64,000 bases of DNA, from NCBI GenBank assembly GCA_942493245.1, contig OW818685.1:1240001-1304000 (forward strand), given 5' to 3'. The stretch comes from DAOPYU01 sp942493245. GTDB taxonomy: Bacteria > Sumerlaeota > Sumerlaeia > UBA8349. The translations under genes and the position numbers were made by a program. Shown piece by piece: positions 26,397 through 34,788 of this stretch. The notes beneath the pieces are model-generated. The model ran no database searches and was not told the DNA's origin. It saw nothing but the letters and a program-made list of their open reading frames with translations. Numbering within the stretch: position 1 is the stretch's first letter; every line of letters begins with the position of its first letter.

Positions 26397-27305
26397 ATGA
26401 AACCGACATTATTGGTTATGGCGGCCGGCATGGGCAGCCGGTATGGCGGACTGAAGCAGATTGACCCGGTGGGACCGAATGGGGAAACCATCATCGAGTA
26501 CTCGATTTTCGATGCGATTCGGGCGGGTTTCGGGAAAGTGGTTTTCATTATCCGCGAGGAGTTCGAGGCGGCTTTCCGCGAGGGGATTATCGCTAAGTTT
26601 TCGGGCGCGATCGAGACCGACTGCGTGTATCAGCGGCTGGACGATGGCACGGACGGATTTGTGCCGCCGGCGGAGCGTGTCAAGCCGTGGGGAACGGCTC
26701 ATGCGATCATGACGGCGCGCGATGCCATCCGGGAACCGTTTGCGGTGATCAACGCCGACGATTTCTACGGACGTGACTCTTTCCGGATGATGGGTGAATT
26801 TCTTGCGAAGAGCGATCCGACTTCGCTTCAGGACTCCGCGATGGTCGGTTTCACGCTCTGCAACACGCTTTCGGAGCATGGGCATGTGGCGCGCGGTGTC
26901 TGCTCGCATGGTCCCGATATGCTGTTGCAACAGGTGGTGGAACGGACGAACATCATCCCCGAGGGAAATGGGGCGAAATGTCCCGGAGACGATGGACAGG
27001 ACATTCTGTTGACAGGCCGGGAAATTGTGTCTATGAATTTCTGGGGGTTCCAGCCGGTGTTCTTCACGGAACTGAAGCGGCTTTTTGGAGAATTTCTGGC
27101 GAAACGCGGTATGGACCCCAAGGCGGAGTATTTCATCACGGTACCGGTGAGTCGCCTGATAGAAGAAGGCCGGATGAATGTGCGCATCATGCAGACGCCG
27201 GACAAGTGGTTTGGGGTCACCTACCGGGAAGACAAACCACGCGTGGAAGCAAGTGTGAGCCAGATGGTCGCCTCAGGCGTCTATCCAACGAAACTCTGGA
27301 GCTGA
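26397..27305 (+). CDS. NDP-sugar nucleotidyltransferase (GlmU/GalU-like pyrophosphorylase domain)
   Basis: The 302 residues show the sugar nucleotidyltransferase fold: MAAGMGSRYGGLKQ (residues 8-21), the nucleotide and metal motif NADDFYG (about 119-125) and a C-terminal PDKWFGVTYREDK region. There is no left-handed beta-helix acetyltransferase domain as in GlmU. It would couple a sugar-1-phosphate to a UTP or similar, with pyrophosphate release. It precedes the anomeric kinase by 6 bases, which fits a kinase/pyrophosphorylase pair as in GlcNAc/GalNAc salvage. AGGAGA is present upstream of the ATG. Confidence 0.9.
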   Translation: MKPTLLVMAAGMGSRYGGLKQIDPVGPNGETIIEYSIFDAIRAGFGKVVFIIREEFEAAFREGIIAKFSGAIETDCVYQRLDDGTDGFVPPAERVKPWGTAHAIMTARDAIREPFAVINADDFYGRDSFRMMGEFLAKSDPTSLQDSAMVGFTLCNTLSEHGHVARGVCSHGPDMLLQQVVERTNIIPEGNGAKCPGDDGQDILLTGREIVSMNFWGFQPVFFTELKRLFGEFLAKRGMDPKAEYFITVPVSRLIEEGRMNVRIMQTPDKWFGVTYREDKPRVEASVSQMVASGVYPTKLWS

Positions 27306-27311
27306 TTTCTC

Positions 27312-28415
27312 ATGGGACAGAATTTGAAGCCGATTCTCGCGAACTTTCAGATCTATGGCGATTTTCTCAGCGCTCAGCCTTACGGCAGCGGCCATATCAA
27401 CGACACCTATTGCGCGGTGGTCAACCAGGGCGGTTCCCGGTTGCGTTACATTGTGCAGCGCCTGAACCACAACATCTTCAAGAACATTCCGGCGCTCATG
27501 GAGAATATCCGCCGGGTGACCGAGCATGTGCGCGAGAAGACAAGGGCGTTTTATTCGACCGATGTCTCGCGCCGGGTGATGACGCTGGTTCCCTCGCTGG
27601 ACAACCAGAGTTTTTATCAGGATAAAGAGGGAAACTACTGGCGGGTCTATGTGTTCATTGAGAAGGCCCTGACCCACGACACGTTGACGAGCACGTCGCA
27701 GGCGTTTGAAGCCGCCAAGGCGTTCGGCCAGTTCCAGAAAATGCTGGCGGATCTGCCCGGCGACCCGCTCTACGATACCATCCCCGATTTCCACAACGGG
27801 CCCAAGCGGTTTACCGCTTTCAAGGAGGCCCTAACCGCGGATTCCAAAAACCGCGCGGGCAAGGCCACGGGTGAAATCCGCTTCCTCGAAGACCACGCCT
27901 GGATCTTTGACGTGTTGCCAAAAAAATTCGAGAAGGGCGAGATTCCGCTTCGGACCACGCACAACGACACGAAGATCAACAACGTGATGCTCGATGAAGA
28001 GACGGGAGAGGGTGTGTGTGTCATTGACTTGGACACAGTCATGCCCGGTCTGGCGCTCTACGACTTTGGCGACATGGTGCGCACGAGCACGACTACGACT
28101 GCGGAAGATGAACTGGATCTCACGAAAGTGGTGATGCTGAAGGATCGTTTTGAGGCGCTGGTGCGGGGGTATCTGTCGAGCGCGGGCGGTTTTCTGAACC
28201 GGACCGAGATCGAACACCTGGTCTTCTCCGGTAAACTGATCACGCTCATTATCGGAACGCGTTTCCTGACGGATTATCTGATGGGGGATCAGTACTTCAA
28301 GATCCATCGGGAGAATCACAATCTGGACCGTTGCCGCACACAGTTTCGTCTGGTGGAGTCCATTACTGAACAGGAAAACGAATTGAACGCTCTGGTTCAA
28401 CGGTTCATCAAGTAA
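27312..28415 (+). CDS. NahK-like anomeric sugar kinase (aminoglycoside phosphotransferase fold)
   Basis: The 367-residue protein has the APH/choline-kinase fold with the signatures of N-acetylhexosamine 1-kinase: YGSGHINDTY (about 24-33), the catalytic loop HNDTKINNVMLD (about 217-228), and CVIDLDTVMPGLALYDFGD (about 237-255) carrying the metal-binding Asp. NahK makes N-acetylhexosamine-1-phosphate, the substrate of a pyrophosphorylase, which is exactly the gene 6 bases upstream. No lacto-N-biose phosphorylase is nearby, so free hexosamine is the more likely substrate. Confidence 0.88.
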   Translation: MGQNLKPILANFQIYGDFLSAQPYGSGHINDTYCAVVNQGGSRLRYIVQRLNHNIFKNIPALMENIRRVTEHVREKTRAFYSTDVSRRVMTLVPSLDNQSFYQDKEGNYWRVYVFIEKALTHDTLTSTSQAFEAAKAFGQFQKMLADLPGDPLYDTIPDFHNGPKRFTAFKEALTADSKNRAGKATGEIRFLEDHAWIFDVLPKKFEKGEIPLRTTHNDTKINNVMLDEETGEGVCVIDLDTVMPGLALYDFGDMVRTSTTTTAEDELDLTKVVMLKDRFEALVRGYLSSAGGFLNRTEIEHLVFSGKLITLIIGTRFLTDYLMGDQYFKIHRENHNLDRCRTQFRLVESITEQENELNALVQRFIK

Positions 28416-28424
28416 GGAATGTCC

Positions 28425-29084
28425 ATGCGTCGTTATCTGGTCAAGCGCGTTGATGTGCCGGTTCCCTTGACTAATCAGATTTCGGGGACGCCCTGGGAAT
28501 GGGCTGTTGTCCTGAAGATAGAAGAGTATCCCTGGTATTCAAGCGGTTCAAAACAGGCGACGGAAGCGCGGGTCTTGTATGACGATGAGGCGTTGTATCT
28601 CCAGTACCAGTGTCGCGACCGGCATGTGTACTCCAGGGCGACACGCTTGAATGGGGAAGTCTGGCTCGACAGTTGTGTCGAGTTCTTTGCTTCCCCATTT
28701 CCGAATTCTGGGCCGGATTACTTCAATTTTGAGATGAATTGCTGCGGAGTTTTTCTGGCGCAGTTTGGTCCGAACCGGCAGGATCGCGCGTGGATTTCGG
28801 AGTCGCTGGCGCAGGAGTTTACGGTGGTTGCCTCCGAGCCGGGTCCGCTCCGGGACGAATTGCCCGGGGACGAGCGCTGGTGGGTGGCGGCGCGTCTGCC
28901 CTTTGACGCGTTGAGCCGGTTCGTGGGCCGTGCGGTGCGGCCCGACAGTGGGACGCTCTGGCGGGCGAATTTCTACCGGTGTGGCGGCAAGACCGATCCT
29001 CAGTACGCCTGCTGGAACCGGGTCGAAGTGCCCCAGCCCGACTACCACCGCCCGGACTGTTTCGGCGAACTGGTGTTCGAGTAA
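28425..29084 (+). CDS. CBM9-like (carbohydrate-binding family 9-like) protein
   Basis: The 219-residue beta-sandwich-type protein has the usual CBM9-like landmarks: a WEWAVVLKIEEYPW start, ARVLYDDEALYLQYQCRD (about 47-64), VWLDSCVEFFASP (about 79-91) and YFNFEMNC (about 99-106), then a WRANFYRCGG near the end. There is no signal peptide, unusual for a polysaccharide binder. ATG 28425 has AAGGA 6 bases upstream, so it is preferred to ATG 28419. It immediately follows the NahK-like gene. Its role in the pathway is unknown. Confidence 0.8.
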   Translation: MRRYLVKRVDVPVPLTNQISGTPWEWAVVLKIEEYPWYSSGSKQATEARVLYDDEALYLQYQCRDRHVYSRATRLNGEVWLDSCVEFFASPFPNSGPDYFNFEMNCCGVFLAQFGPNRQDRAWISESLAQEFTVVASEPGPLRDELPGDERWWVAARLPFDALSRFVGRAVRPDSGTLWRANFYRCGGKTDPQYACWNRVEVPQPDYHRPDCFGELVFE

Positions 29085-29180
29085 CAGGAACGATCATTTT
29101 TGAATCATGTGAGAGTCTCTGGTGCCTGTTGGTGGAAACCGGCGTGAGTGTGAGATATTACGGAAAGGAAGAACAAGAGC

Positions 29181-30104
29181 ATGCGTGTTCTGGTGACGGG
29201 TGGAGCCGGTTTTATCGGGAGTCATATTGTCGAGCATTTTCAGGGAATCGCGGAAGTGCGGGTTTTGGACAATCTGCGGACCGGATACAAGCGGAATCTG
29301 GAAGATTTTGCGGTTGAGTTTGTCGAGGGTTCCATCACCGATCGCGAGGCGGTCCGGCGCGCCATGCAGGGGGTGGACTATGTGTTCCACATGGCGGCGA
29401 TGATCAGTGTGCCCGAGTCCATGGCGAAACCGATCGAGTGCGTGGAGATCAATACGATCGGGCTGCTGGTGGTGCTCGAGGAAGCGGCGCGCGCCAAGGT
29501 CCGCAAACTCTGTTTCAGCAGTTCCTCCGCGAATTACGGGGACAATCCCGTGGTGCCGAAGATCGAAACGATGACGCCGGAACCGAAAAGCCCCTATGCG
29601 GTGACCAAACTCGACGGGGAACACTACTGCAAACTCTTCCACGAAGAAGGGTGGCTCAAGACGGCCTGCATGCGTTACTTCAATGTGTTCGGTCCGCGCC
29701 AGGATCCGAAGAGTCAGTACGCGGCGGCGATTCCGATTTTCATCGAGAAGGCGCTCAAGGGTGAACCACTCGGGATTTTCGGGGACGGGGAACAGACTCG
29801 CGACTTCGTGTATGTGAAGGATGTGGTGGCGGCGAACGCCTTCCTGGCCGAGCATGAAAACCTGACCGGGGTTTACAACGTCGGGTACGGACGCCGGATC
29901 ACGGTGAACGATCTGGCGCAAAAGATTATCGAGTTGACCGGATCGGCCTCGCAGATCGAGCACAAACCGGTGCGGGCGGGCGACGTGAAGCACTCGATGG
30001 CTTCGGTGGACAAACTGACCGCCGCCGGGTTCAAACCGTCGGGCGATTTCGACGCCGCGCTGAAGAAGACCATCCAGTGGTTCCGCGCGGGACTGGGGTT
30101 ATAA
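29181..30104 (+). CDS. NAD-dependent UDP-sugar epimerase (GalE/WbpP-like)
   Basis: The 307 residues are an extended short-chain dehydrogenase: GGAGFIGSHIV (residues 7-17), the active-site serine run FSSSSANYG (about 113-121), YAVTK (about 137-141) with the catalytic Tyr and Lys, RYFNVFGPRQDP (about 165) and GDGEQTRDFVYVKDV (about 198-212). It probably interconverts UDP-Glc/UDP-Gal or their N-acetyl forms, last in this sugar cluster. The Ser-rich site and the short length favour a UDP-GlcNAc or UDP-hexose 4-epimerase, not a dehydratase. A weak AGGAAG precedes the ATG. Confidence 0.92.
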   Translation: MRVLVTGGAGFIGSHIVEHFQGIAEVRVLDNLRTGYKRNLEDFAVEFVEGSITDREAVRRAMQGVDYVFHMAAMISVPESMAKPIECVEINTIGLLVVLEEAARAKVRKLCFSSSSANYGDNPVVPKIETMTPEPKSPYAVTKLDGEHYCKLFHEEGWLKTACMRYFNVFGPRQDPKSQYAAAIPIFIEKALKGEPLGIFGDGEQTRDFVYVKDVVAANAFLAEHENLTGVYNVGYGRRITVNDLAQKIIELTGSASQIEHKPVRAGDVKHSMASVDKLTAAGFKPSGDFDAALKKTIQWFRAGLGL

Positions 30105-30114
30105 CCCGGCGGGA

Positions 30115-30972
30115 TCATCGGGATTTTTTCTCGCGAATTTCGAAGACGGTGGGCCAGTTCTTGCCGGTGACGAACAGGCGGTCGCTCGCCGCATCCCAGG
30201 CGATCCCGTTTAAGACTTCTGCGCGTGGGTTTTTCGTTTGCGCTTCCTCAGTCAGGGAGGTCAGGTCTATCCAGGACTGAACGGCCCCCGTGCTGAGGGA
30301 GATGCGCGCGATTCGGTTGGATCTCCAGACGTTGGCGTAGAGCGTACCCTTGACGCATTCGAGTTCGTTCAGGAGGTGGAGAGGTTTACCGCCATCGGTC
30401 ACGTGGAGGGTATCGCGGACTTTGTAGGAGTTTGGATCCAGAAAACGCAGGGTATCTGTGCCATCCGAGAAGATCAGGCGTTTCCCGTCGCTCGTGAGGC
30501 CCCAGCCTTCCCCGGTGTACTCGAACGGCTGCCCGATGGGTTCGAAGGTATCCAGTTGGTAGGCAAAACCGACTTTGGAGAGCCAGGTCAATTGGACGAG
30601 CCGGTTGTCGTAGAGTGCCAGTCCTTCTCCGAAATACCGATCCTCGAGTTTACGCGAACGCAGCACACGACCGGTCTCGAGTTCCACCTCGCGCACACTC
30701 GAACGCCGGTAGCGTCCCGTGCTTTCGTAGAGTTTTCCGTCGTGAAAAAGCAACCCCTGAGTGTAGGCTTCCGTGTCGTGCGGGTAGCGATTCACGACTT
30801 CAAAAGAGACGGTCGGCGCGTTCTGACTGCTGCACATGGCCCAGATGGCTACTGTGACCAGGCTCAGGAACGCGACCAGGACCAGCAGGCCGATGCGACG
30901 CAGTTTGCGCGGCTCGCCCGCCATTGTGGCAGCCGGAACGGGTTTGGATTTCTTGTTGGCTTGTTTCTTCAT
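30115..30972 (-). CDS. glutaminyl-peptide cyclotransferase, membrane anchored
   Basis: The 285-residue protein starts with a Lys-rich segment and one transmembrane helix (about 29-48), followed by a five-bladed propeller of the plant/bacterial-type glutamine cyclotransferase family. Diagnostic blocks are YPHDTEAYTQGLLF (about 64-77), YESTGRYRRSSVRE (about 84), YFGEGLAL (about 113), LNELECVKGTLYANVW (about 205-220) and VLNGIAWD (about 252). It converts N-terminal glutamine of exported proteins to pyroglutamate. It is convergent with the epimerase gene, with only 10 bases between stops. Confidence 0.93.
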   Translation of the reverse strand: MKKQANKKSKPVPAATMAGEPRKLRRIGLLVLVAFLSLVTVAIWAMCSSQNAPTVSFEVVNRYPHDTEAYTQGLLFHDGKLYESTGRYRRSSVREVELETGRVLRSRKLEDRYFGEGLALYDNRLVQLTWLSKVGFAYQLDTFEPIGQPFEYTGEGWGLTSDGKRLIFSDGTDTLRFLDPNSYKVRDTLHVTDGGKPLHLLNELECVKGTLYANVWRSNRIARISLSTGAVQSWIDLTSLTEEAQTKNPRAEVLNGIAWDAASDRLFVTGKNWPTVFEIREKKSR

Positions 30973-31031
30973 GGTGCTCGTTTCCCGGATTTATAGCATT
31001 TCTCAAAAGTTTTGTCCGAAAGGACTGTTGA

Positions 31032-31241
31032 AATCCCGAAGGGATTCCCCTTGACTAGCCGTAGGTGACCGAAGGGAACCTACGGGATATGTCCCCACAA
31101 TATCCCAACCCCGAAGGGGTTACCCAATCATTGAATTTGCCTGGGTTGGGGCACCCCTTCAGGGTGCGGAATTTATAATCTCTTTTCCGTGGGTTCCCTT
31201 CGGTCACCCACGGCTATTGATGGGAAGGCCCCTCCGGGGCC
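31032..31241. repeat. paired three-hairpin REP-like element, copy 4 (inverted pair)
   Basis: Left unit: AATCCCGAAGGGATT (31032-31046), core CTAGCCGTAGGTGACCGAAGG...CCTACGG (31055-31085), AACCCCGAAGGGGTT (31107-31121). The inverted right unit: GCACCCCTTCAGGGTGC (31151-31167), core CCGTGGG...CCCACGGCTAT (31187-31217), GGCCCCTCCGGGGCC (31227-31241). The 354-base gap between the cyclase and the glycosyltransferase holds only this. Confidence 0.87.
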
Positions 31242-31326
31242 AATTATTCATACGCCATAGGAACAAATCTTTTGAAAAACACTATATTTTCCTGTCGGGT
31301 GTTGCGTGTCTTATCTCTGTTTTCTT

Positions 31327-32517
31327 CTATCCCCGGTATTCTTCAAGAACCGTATCGAGTCGCTTTTGGAACTCTCTCGCGCGGATGGCCCAGCGGAAAT
31401 GCTCTTGGGCGTGATCGCGGCCTGTCCGCCCGAGCGAGTGGGCCAGAGTGGGATTCGTGAGGACGCGCACGAGCGCGGCCGCCAGCTCGACCGGGTCGCG
31501 ACCGTTCACGCGCAGACCCGTCTGTCCCTCCAGAATGGATTCCGCGGTTCCCCCGGCGTTCCCACCGACGACCGGCAATCCGTGGGCTGACGCTTCGGCA
31601 AAGACGATGCCGAACCCTTCCGTGTCCCCCGTTTCCGGGTCGTCCATGTTGGGCAGAACGAAACAATCGCTCTGCGCGTACCGTTCGAGCAGCGCCTCCC
31701 CGGAAACGGGACCGATGAACTCGACCGCCGAGTCGAGTTTCAACTCGCTCCGCAACCGGAGCAGATTTTCCGCTTCCGGACCTTCTCCGGCAATCGTGCA
31801 GGTCAACTGAGGCGCCTGTCGCAACACCTCGGGAAGCGCCCGCAACAGGCCCGCGTGGTTCTTGCGCTGAATCAGTCGTCCCACGCTGAGGAGGCGGATG
31901 GGACGGGCCGGGGAAGGCGCGGCATCGGGTGTTTCCGGAAAAGGAGTGGCGCGGTAACGGTCGTCGAAGTGTTCTTCCCCGACGGCGGGCAGGATGATCT
32001 GAATTTTCCACTCCGGAACGCCGAGCAGGTCGCACAGGCCCTGCCGGGCGTTTTCGGAGGCGGCGATGACCCACTGCGCCCGTCGGCAGACCCAACTCGC
32101 CAGGCGCGACTGGTAACGGGTCCGGGCCAGCGTCGAGGGGCCTTCGGCGTGGGTGAACACGACGAGGGGAAGGCGCAGCAGCCAGCTGAGCAGAACGGCC
32201 ACCGGTCCGGTGGGGACGAGTTCCCCCGCCACCAGAAGGTCGGGCCGAACCTGCCGTGCCACGCGCCACCCGTGCCACAGCAGGCTCAGATAGACGGGGA
32301 GGAACTGGAGGCGCAGGGGGCGCAGCCGGGGCCATTCTTCCAGATTGTACCGCCAGACCCGGTAGGGGAGCGTTCGGTCGAGTTCGGCGTCCCCCGCGCG
32401 GCGACGGGTCAGAACGTGGGCCTCGGCGCCCGTCAGGCTTTCGAGCAGGTGGTGATAATAGACGCGAGACCCCCCCTGGTGGGGCAGGTAATCGTCGGTG
32501 AGGAGCAGAAGGCGCAT
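31327..32517 (-). CDS. glycosyltransferase, GT4 family
   Basis: The 396-residue protein has a GT-B fold. The N-terminal domain opens with LLLTDDYLPHQGGSRVYYHHLL and has the HAEGPSTLARTRYQ loop; the C-terminal domain has SVGRLIQRKNHAGLLRAL (about 215) and the retaining-GT signature EGFGIVFAEASAHGLPVVG (about 305-323, E-x7-E). It would transfer a sugar from a nucleotide donor to a lipid or polysaccharide acceptor at the membrane. The open frame extends 101 codons further upstream, but the GT fold starts at ATG 32517. The ribosome binding site is weak (GAGGAA about 16 bases away). Confidence 0.9.
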   Translation of the reverse strand: MRLLLLTDDYLPHQGGSRVYYHHLLESLTGAEAHVLTRRRAGDAELDRTLPYRVWRYNLEEWPRLRPLRLQFLPVYLSLLWHGWRVARQVRPDLLVAGELVPTGPVAVLLSWLLRLPLVVFTHAEGPSTLARTRYQSRLASWVCRRAQWVIAASENARQGLCDLLGVPEWKIQIILPAVGEEHFDDRYRATPFPETPDAAPSPARPIRLLSVGRLIQRKNHAGLLRALPEVLRQAPQLTCTIAGEGPEAENLLRLRSELKLDSAVEFIGPVSGEALLERYAQSDCFVLPNMDDPETGDTEGFGIVFAEASAHGLPVVGGNAGGTAESILEGQTGLRVNGRDPVELAAALVRVLTNPTLAHSLGRTGRDHAQEHFRWAIRAREFQKRLDTVLEEYRG

Positions 32518-32760
32518 GTGCGGTCCGGTTTCTTCCTGAGGCGCGCCCCGGCGCGCGGTGTGCCGACGCTGCGGAGAAGCCCTGCGAGATGGTTTGTATG
32601 ATAGGAAGGGACACTGCCTCGAGTCAAAAGAAAACGGCAGGAAAAGGGGGGGGGCGCAGAATTTGCGCTTCTTTGTTCTCTGGTTTAATTTCCCTTCCAC
32701 TTGACTTTCTCGCCTTACAGGAGGAAACTCAACATATACGTTCAAAGGAATTATAGGTCT

Positions 32761-32780
32761 ATGCCTTGGAGGAAAGGCAT
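32761..32780 (+). promoter_or_regulatory. hairpin with a Shine-Dalgarno sequence in its loop
   Basis: ATGCCTT (32761-32767), loop GGAGGA, AAGGCAT (32774-32780) is a perfect 7-bp stem. The loop is a Shine-Dalgarno core and the stem ends in an ATG (32779) that opens a 37-codon frame overlapping the next gene's start. Possibly a leader or attenuation device; unproven. The gap 32518-32855 otherwise shows only a TTGACT-type -35 near 32701. Confidence 0.4.
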
Positions 32781-32855
32781 GGCAACAGTGAGACAGGTGG
32801 ATACTATGCCGTTCAGGCAAGAGGCCGATAAGCGAATTTCCACAGGAGCGCGATC

Positions 32856-33518
32856 ATGGCTGACATCAAGCAGAATACTGGATTGCGGCTGATCTTCTCC
32901 ATCTTTCTGGGGCTCATGTTCACCGCATTCATCGGAGTGGGCGGATACACTTTTTACCCGCCACCTGAACAGTTCAATGACCAGATTCGAGACCTCGAAC
33001 GCCGAGAAAAAGAAATCTGGAATTCAAAGCCACAGGAGCAACTGACCAGGGAAGATCGGGATCAGATTCAGGAGATCGTGCGTGAACGAAACAAACTGAT
33101 CGATGCCCGGGAGGCGGCGTGGAAACCGTGGGCGCGGCAGACGAGCATCCTGCTGATCGTGTTTGCCACGCTCGCCATGGCGGTCTCCCTCATCCGCGCC
33201 GATCAGTTGCCCGTGATCAGCAGCGGTCTGCTGCTGGGGGGCGTTTTCACGATGCTCTATGGAGTGGGATGGATCATCGCAACGGACACCTCCTTCACGA
33301 GGTTCCTGGTGGTGACGGCGGCATTTGTGATCACACTGGCGCTTGGGTATGCGCGGTTTGTGCGTCGGAGTGCGATACCGGCCGTCGCCGCCGGATCGGG
33401 AATTCCGGAGGGCGTCGGGCTTTCGGATATCGAGCGTCGTGTCCGGGATCTTGAAGACCGGCTCGACAATGCCGCGCAGTCACTCACCCGGAAGGATAAC
33501 AATTCGAGCGACTCCTGA
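32856..33518 (+). CDS. membrane protein of unknown function (220 aa)
   Basis: The topology is a helix (about 10-32), a charged coiled-coil-like periplasmic or cytoplasmic loop (RDLERREKEIW...RERNKLIDAREAAW, about 45-90), three further helices (about 93-113, 118-140, 146-165) and a second predicted coiled coil at the C-terminus (DIERRVRDLEDRLDNAAQSL). AGGAGCG lies 7 bases before the ATG. I do not recognise a family. No neighbour suggests a job. Confidence 0.75.
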   Translation: MADIKQNTGLRLIFSIFLGLMFTAFIGVGGYTFYPPPEQFNDQIRDLERREKEIWNSKPQEQLTREDRDQIQEIVRERNKLIDAREAAWKPWARQTSILLIVFATLAMAVSLIRADQLPVISSGLLLGGVFTMLYGVGWIIATDTSFTRFLVVTAAFVITLALGYARFVRRSAIPAVAAGSGIPEGVGLSDIERRVRDLEDRLDNAAQSLTRKDNNSSDS

Positions 33519-33972
33519 AGAGTGGATTCTCTTGGGTAAGTTCTGGGTCGCAGAATCCCATCTTTTGAATGGCGCCTGACCCAGGAAGCATATTCGTGTC
33601 TTGGTGTCTTCGTGCGAAATACGGTTCAAAACCTCGCGCAAAGGGGAGAAAAACGGCTTCTGAGATTGATCACACGAGGCTACGAAGTCACAAAGAACCC
33701 CTCTTGAGAAGAACCGCAGCGGCGCAAACACGAGAGAACCGCTGGATCGGTAAACAGGCGGCAGAATAACCTGTCCCCAAATTGTCTGACGTGATCAGGC
33801 TGGAAGAGACCAGTCCCTGATCCAGCATGGCGTCGGCGACATTGACGAAGTCGGCGATGTTGGTGCCTTCGGAAATCAGAAACAGCCGTTTTTGACAAGG
33901 GTCTTGGCTTCGTCTTTGCTTGAGGGGTTTTCCTATAAGGCTGATTTTGAGGTTGTTGGAAGGTTTTTTGAG
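33519..33972. other. gene-free region with degenerate repeat fragments
   Basis: It contains a fragment of the CACGAA-type repeat around 33597-33620 (GTGTCTTGGTGTCTTCGTGCGAAA) and a stretch near 33830-33890 whose minus-strand translation looks protein-like for about 20 codons (ISEGTNIADFVNVADAML) without a start. The latter may be a decayed gene end. No intact gene is seen. Confidence 0.45.
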
Positions 33973-34049
33973 TGGTGGGTGATACTGGGCTCGAACCAGT
34001 GACCCCCGGCATGTGAGGCCGGTACTCTAACCAACTGAGCTAATCACCC
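33973..34049 (-). tRNA. tRNA-Val (anticodon CAC)
   Basis: On the minus strand the 77 bases fold as a cloverleaf. The acceptor GGGTGAT pairs with ATCACCC, the D arm is GCTC...GAGT, the anticodon stem CCGGC/GCCGG holds the loop CTCACAT (anticodon CAC, reading GUG), and the T arm is ACTGG-TTCGAGC-CCAGT. The discriminator A is followed by an encoded CCA. Confidence 0.97.
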
Positions 34050-34788
34050 ACTCGTTTCCCGTGCGTCCCGAGGTCTCTGGGAGACCTTTCCCGCACTTGG
34101 GGCGTAACCGTAGCAGGCTGACTTCCTGACGTCAAGACTTTTTGTGTATTTTCGGCGAACGATTTCGAATGCGGATTCTCGCGTTTTGGAAGAAAAACGG
34201 GCTTTGCAAAGACCTCCAGACGGCAGAATGCGAGGGCGGGAAAGTGGCGGCGAGACCGGATGGGGAGTGTTTCCGGCGATCTTGTTTTTGTGTCTCGCCC
34301 CCCAGATCTCGATTACGGTTGGACCTCGGTTGGGCTTGCGCTGCGCAATTCTTGCGCAGCGGGGATGGGCCGCTCGTGTAAGAGTTGCGCAGTCGTCTAT
34401 TTCAACTCTTTTGCTATCAGACATCTGTCTCCTGGTGCAGAACTTGCTTTGATTGCGGATGGAGTACTATGTCATGGATACCGGTCTGTCGTCACCGGGG
34501 CAAATCAGATTCAGAGAGGAAACGCGGCGCGGGGATGAAATGTTCTCGGGAACAAACCGGCAGGCCGTGCAAAGCATTTTTTCCCACGGTTTTCGGAGGA
34601 AACGCTCCGTGGGGAAATCCCTCGTTTTTCGCCAACTTACGGGTTGATGGTTTGAGGTGCGCTTTCAAGGTTTCCCTTTAGGGTTGAATCCTTTTCGGAG
34701 TGCGTGTCTAATAAAAATTGTCGGGTGGAAAGTCTCTTCAAGCCGATTCATCGGTTCGCTATATCAATTTTTCAGGGAGTGCGTTTTC
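34050..34788. other. long gene-free region with hairpins
   Basis: About 740 bases without a convincing gene. A 10-bp hairpin CGCTGCGCAA/TTGCGCAGCG (34339-34361, 3-nt loop) and a TCCCACGG/CCGTGGGGA hairpin near 34586-34620 are seen. Small open frames here have poor composition and no ribosome binding site. Confidence 0.5.

Noticed and set aside
33680..34012. 110-aa minus-strand open frame
   Set aside because: It overlaps most of tRNA-Val; the translated motif at its start is a known by-product of tRNA sequence.
34144..34452. 102-aa open frame
   Set aside because: No ribosome binding site, poor composition and several equally long frames in the same place.
34480..34650. Possible riboswitch (GEMM-like GCAAAGC string) upstream of the GLUG protein
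   Set aside because: Only the GCAAAGC string resembles the cyclic-di-GMP aptamer; the receptor and pairing elements are not found.
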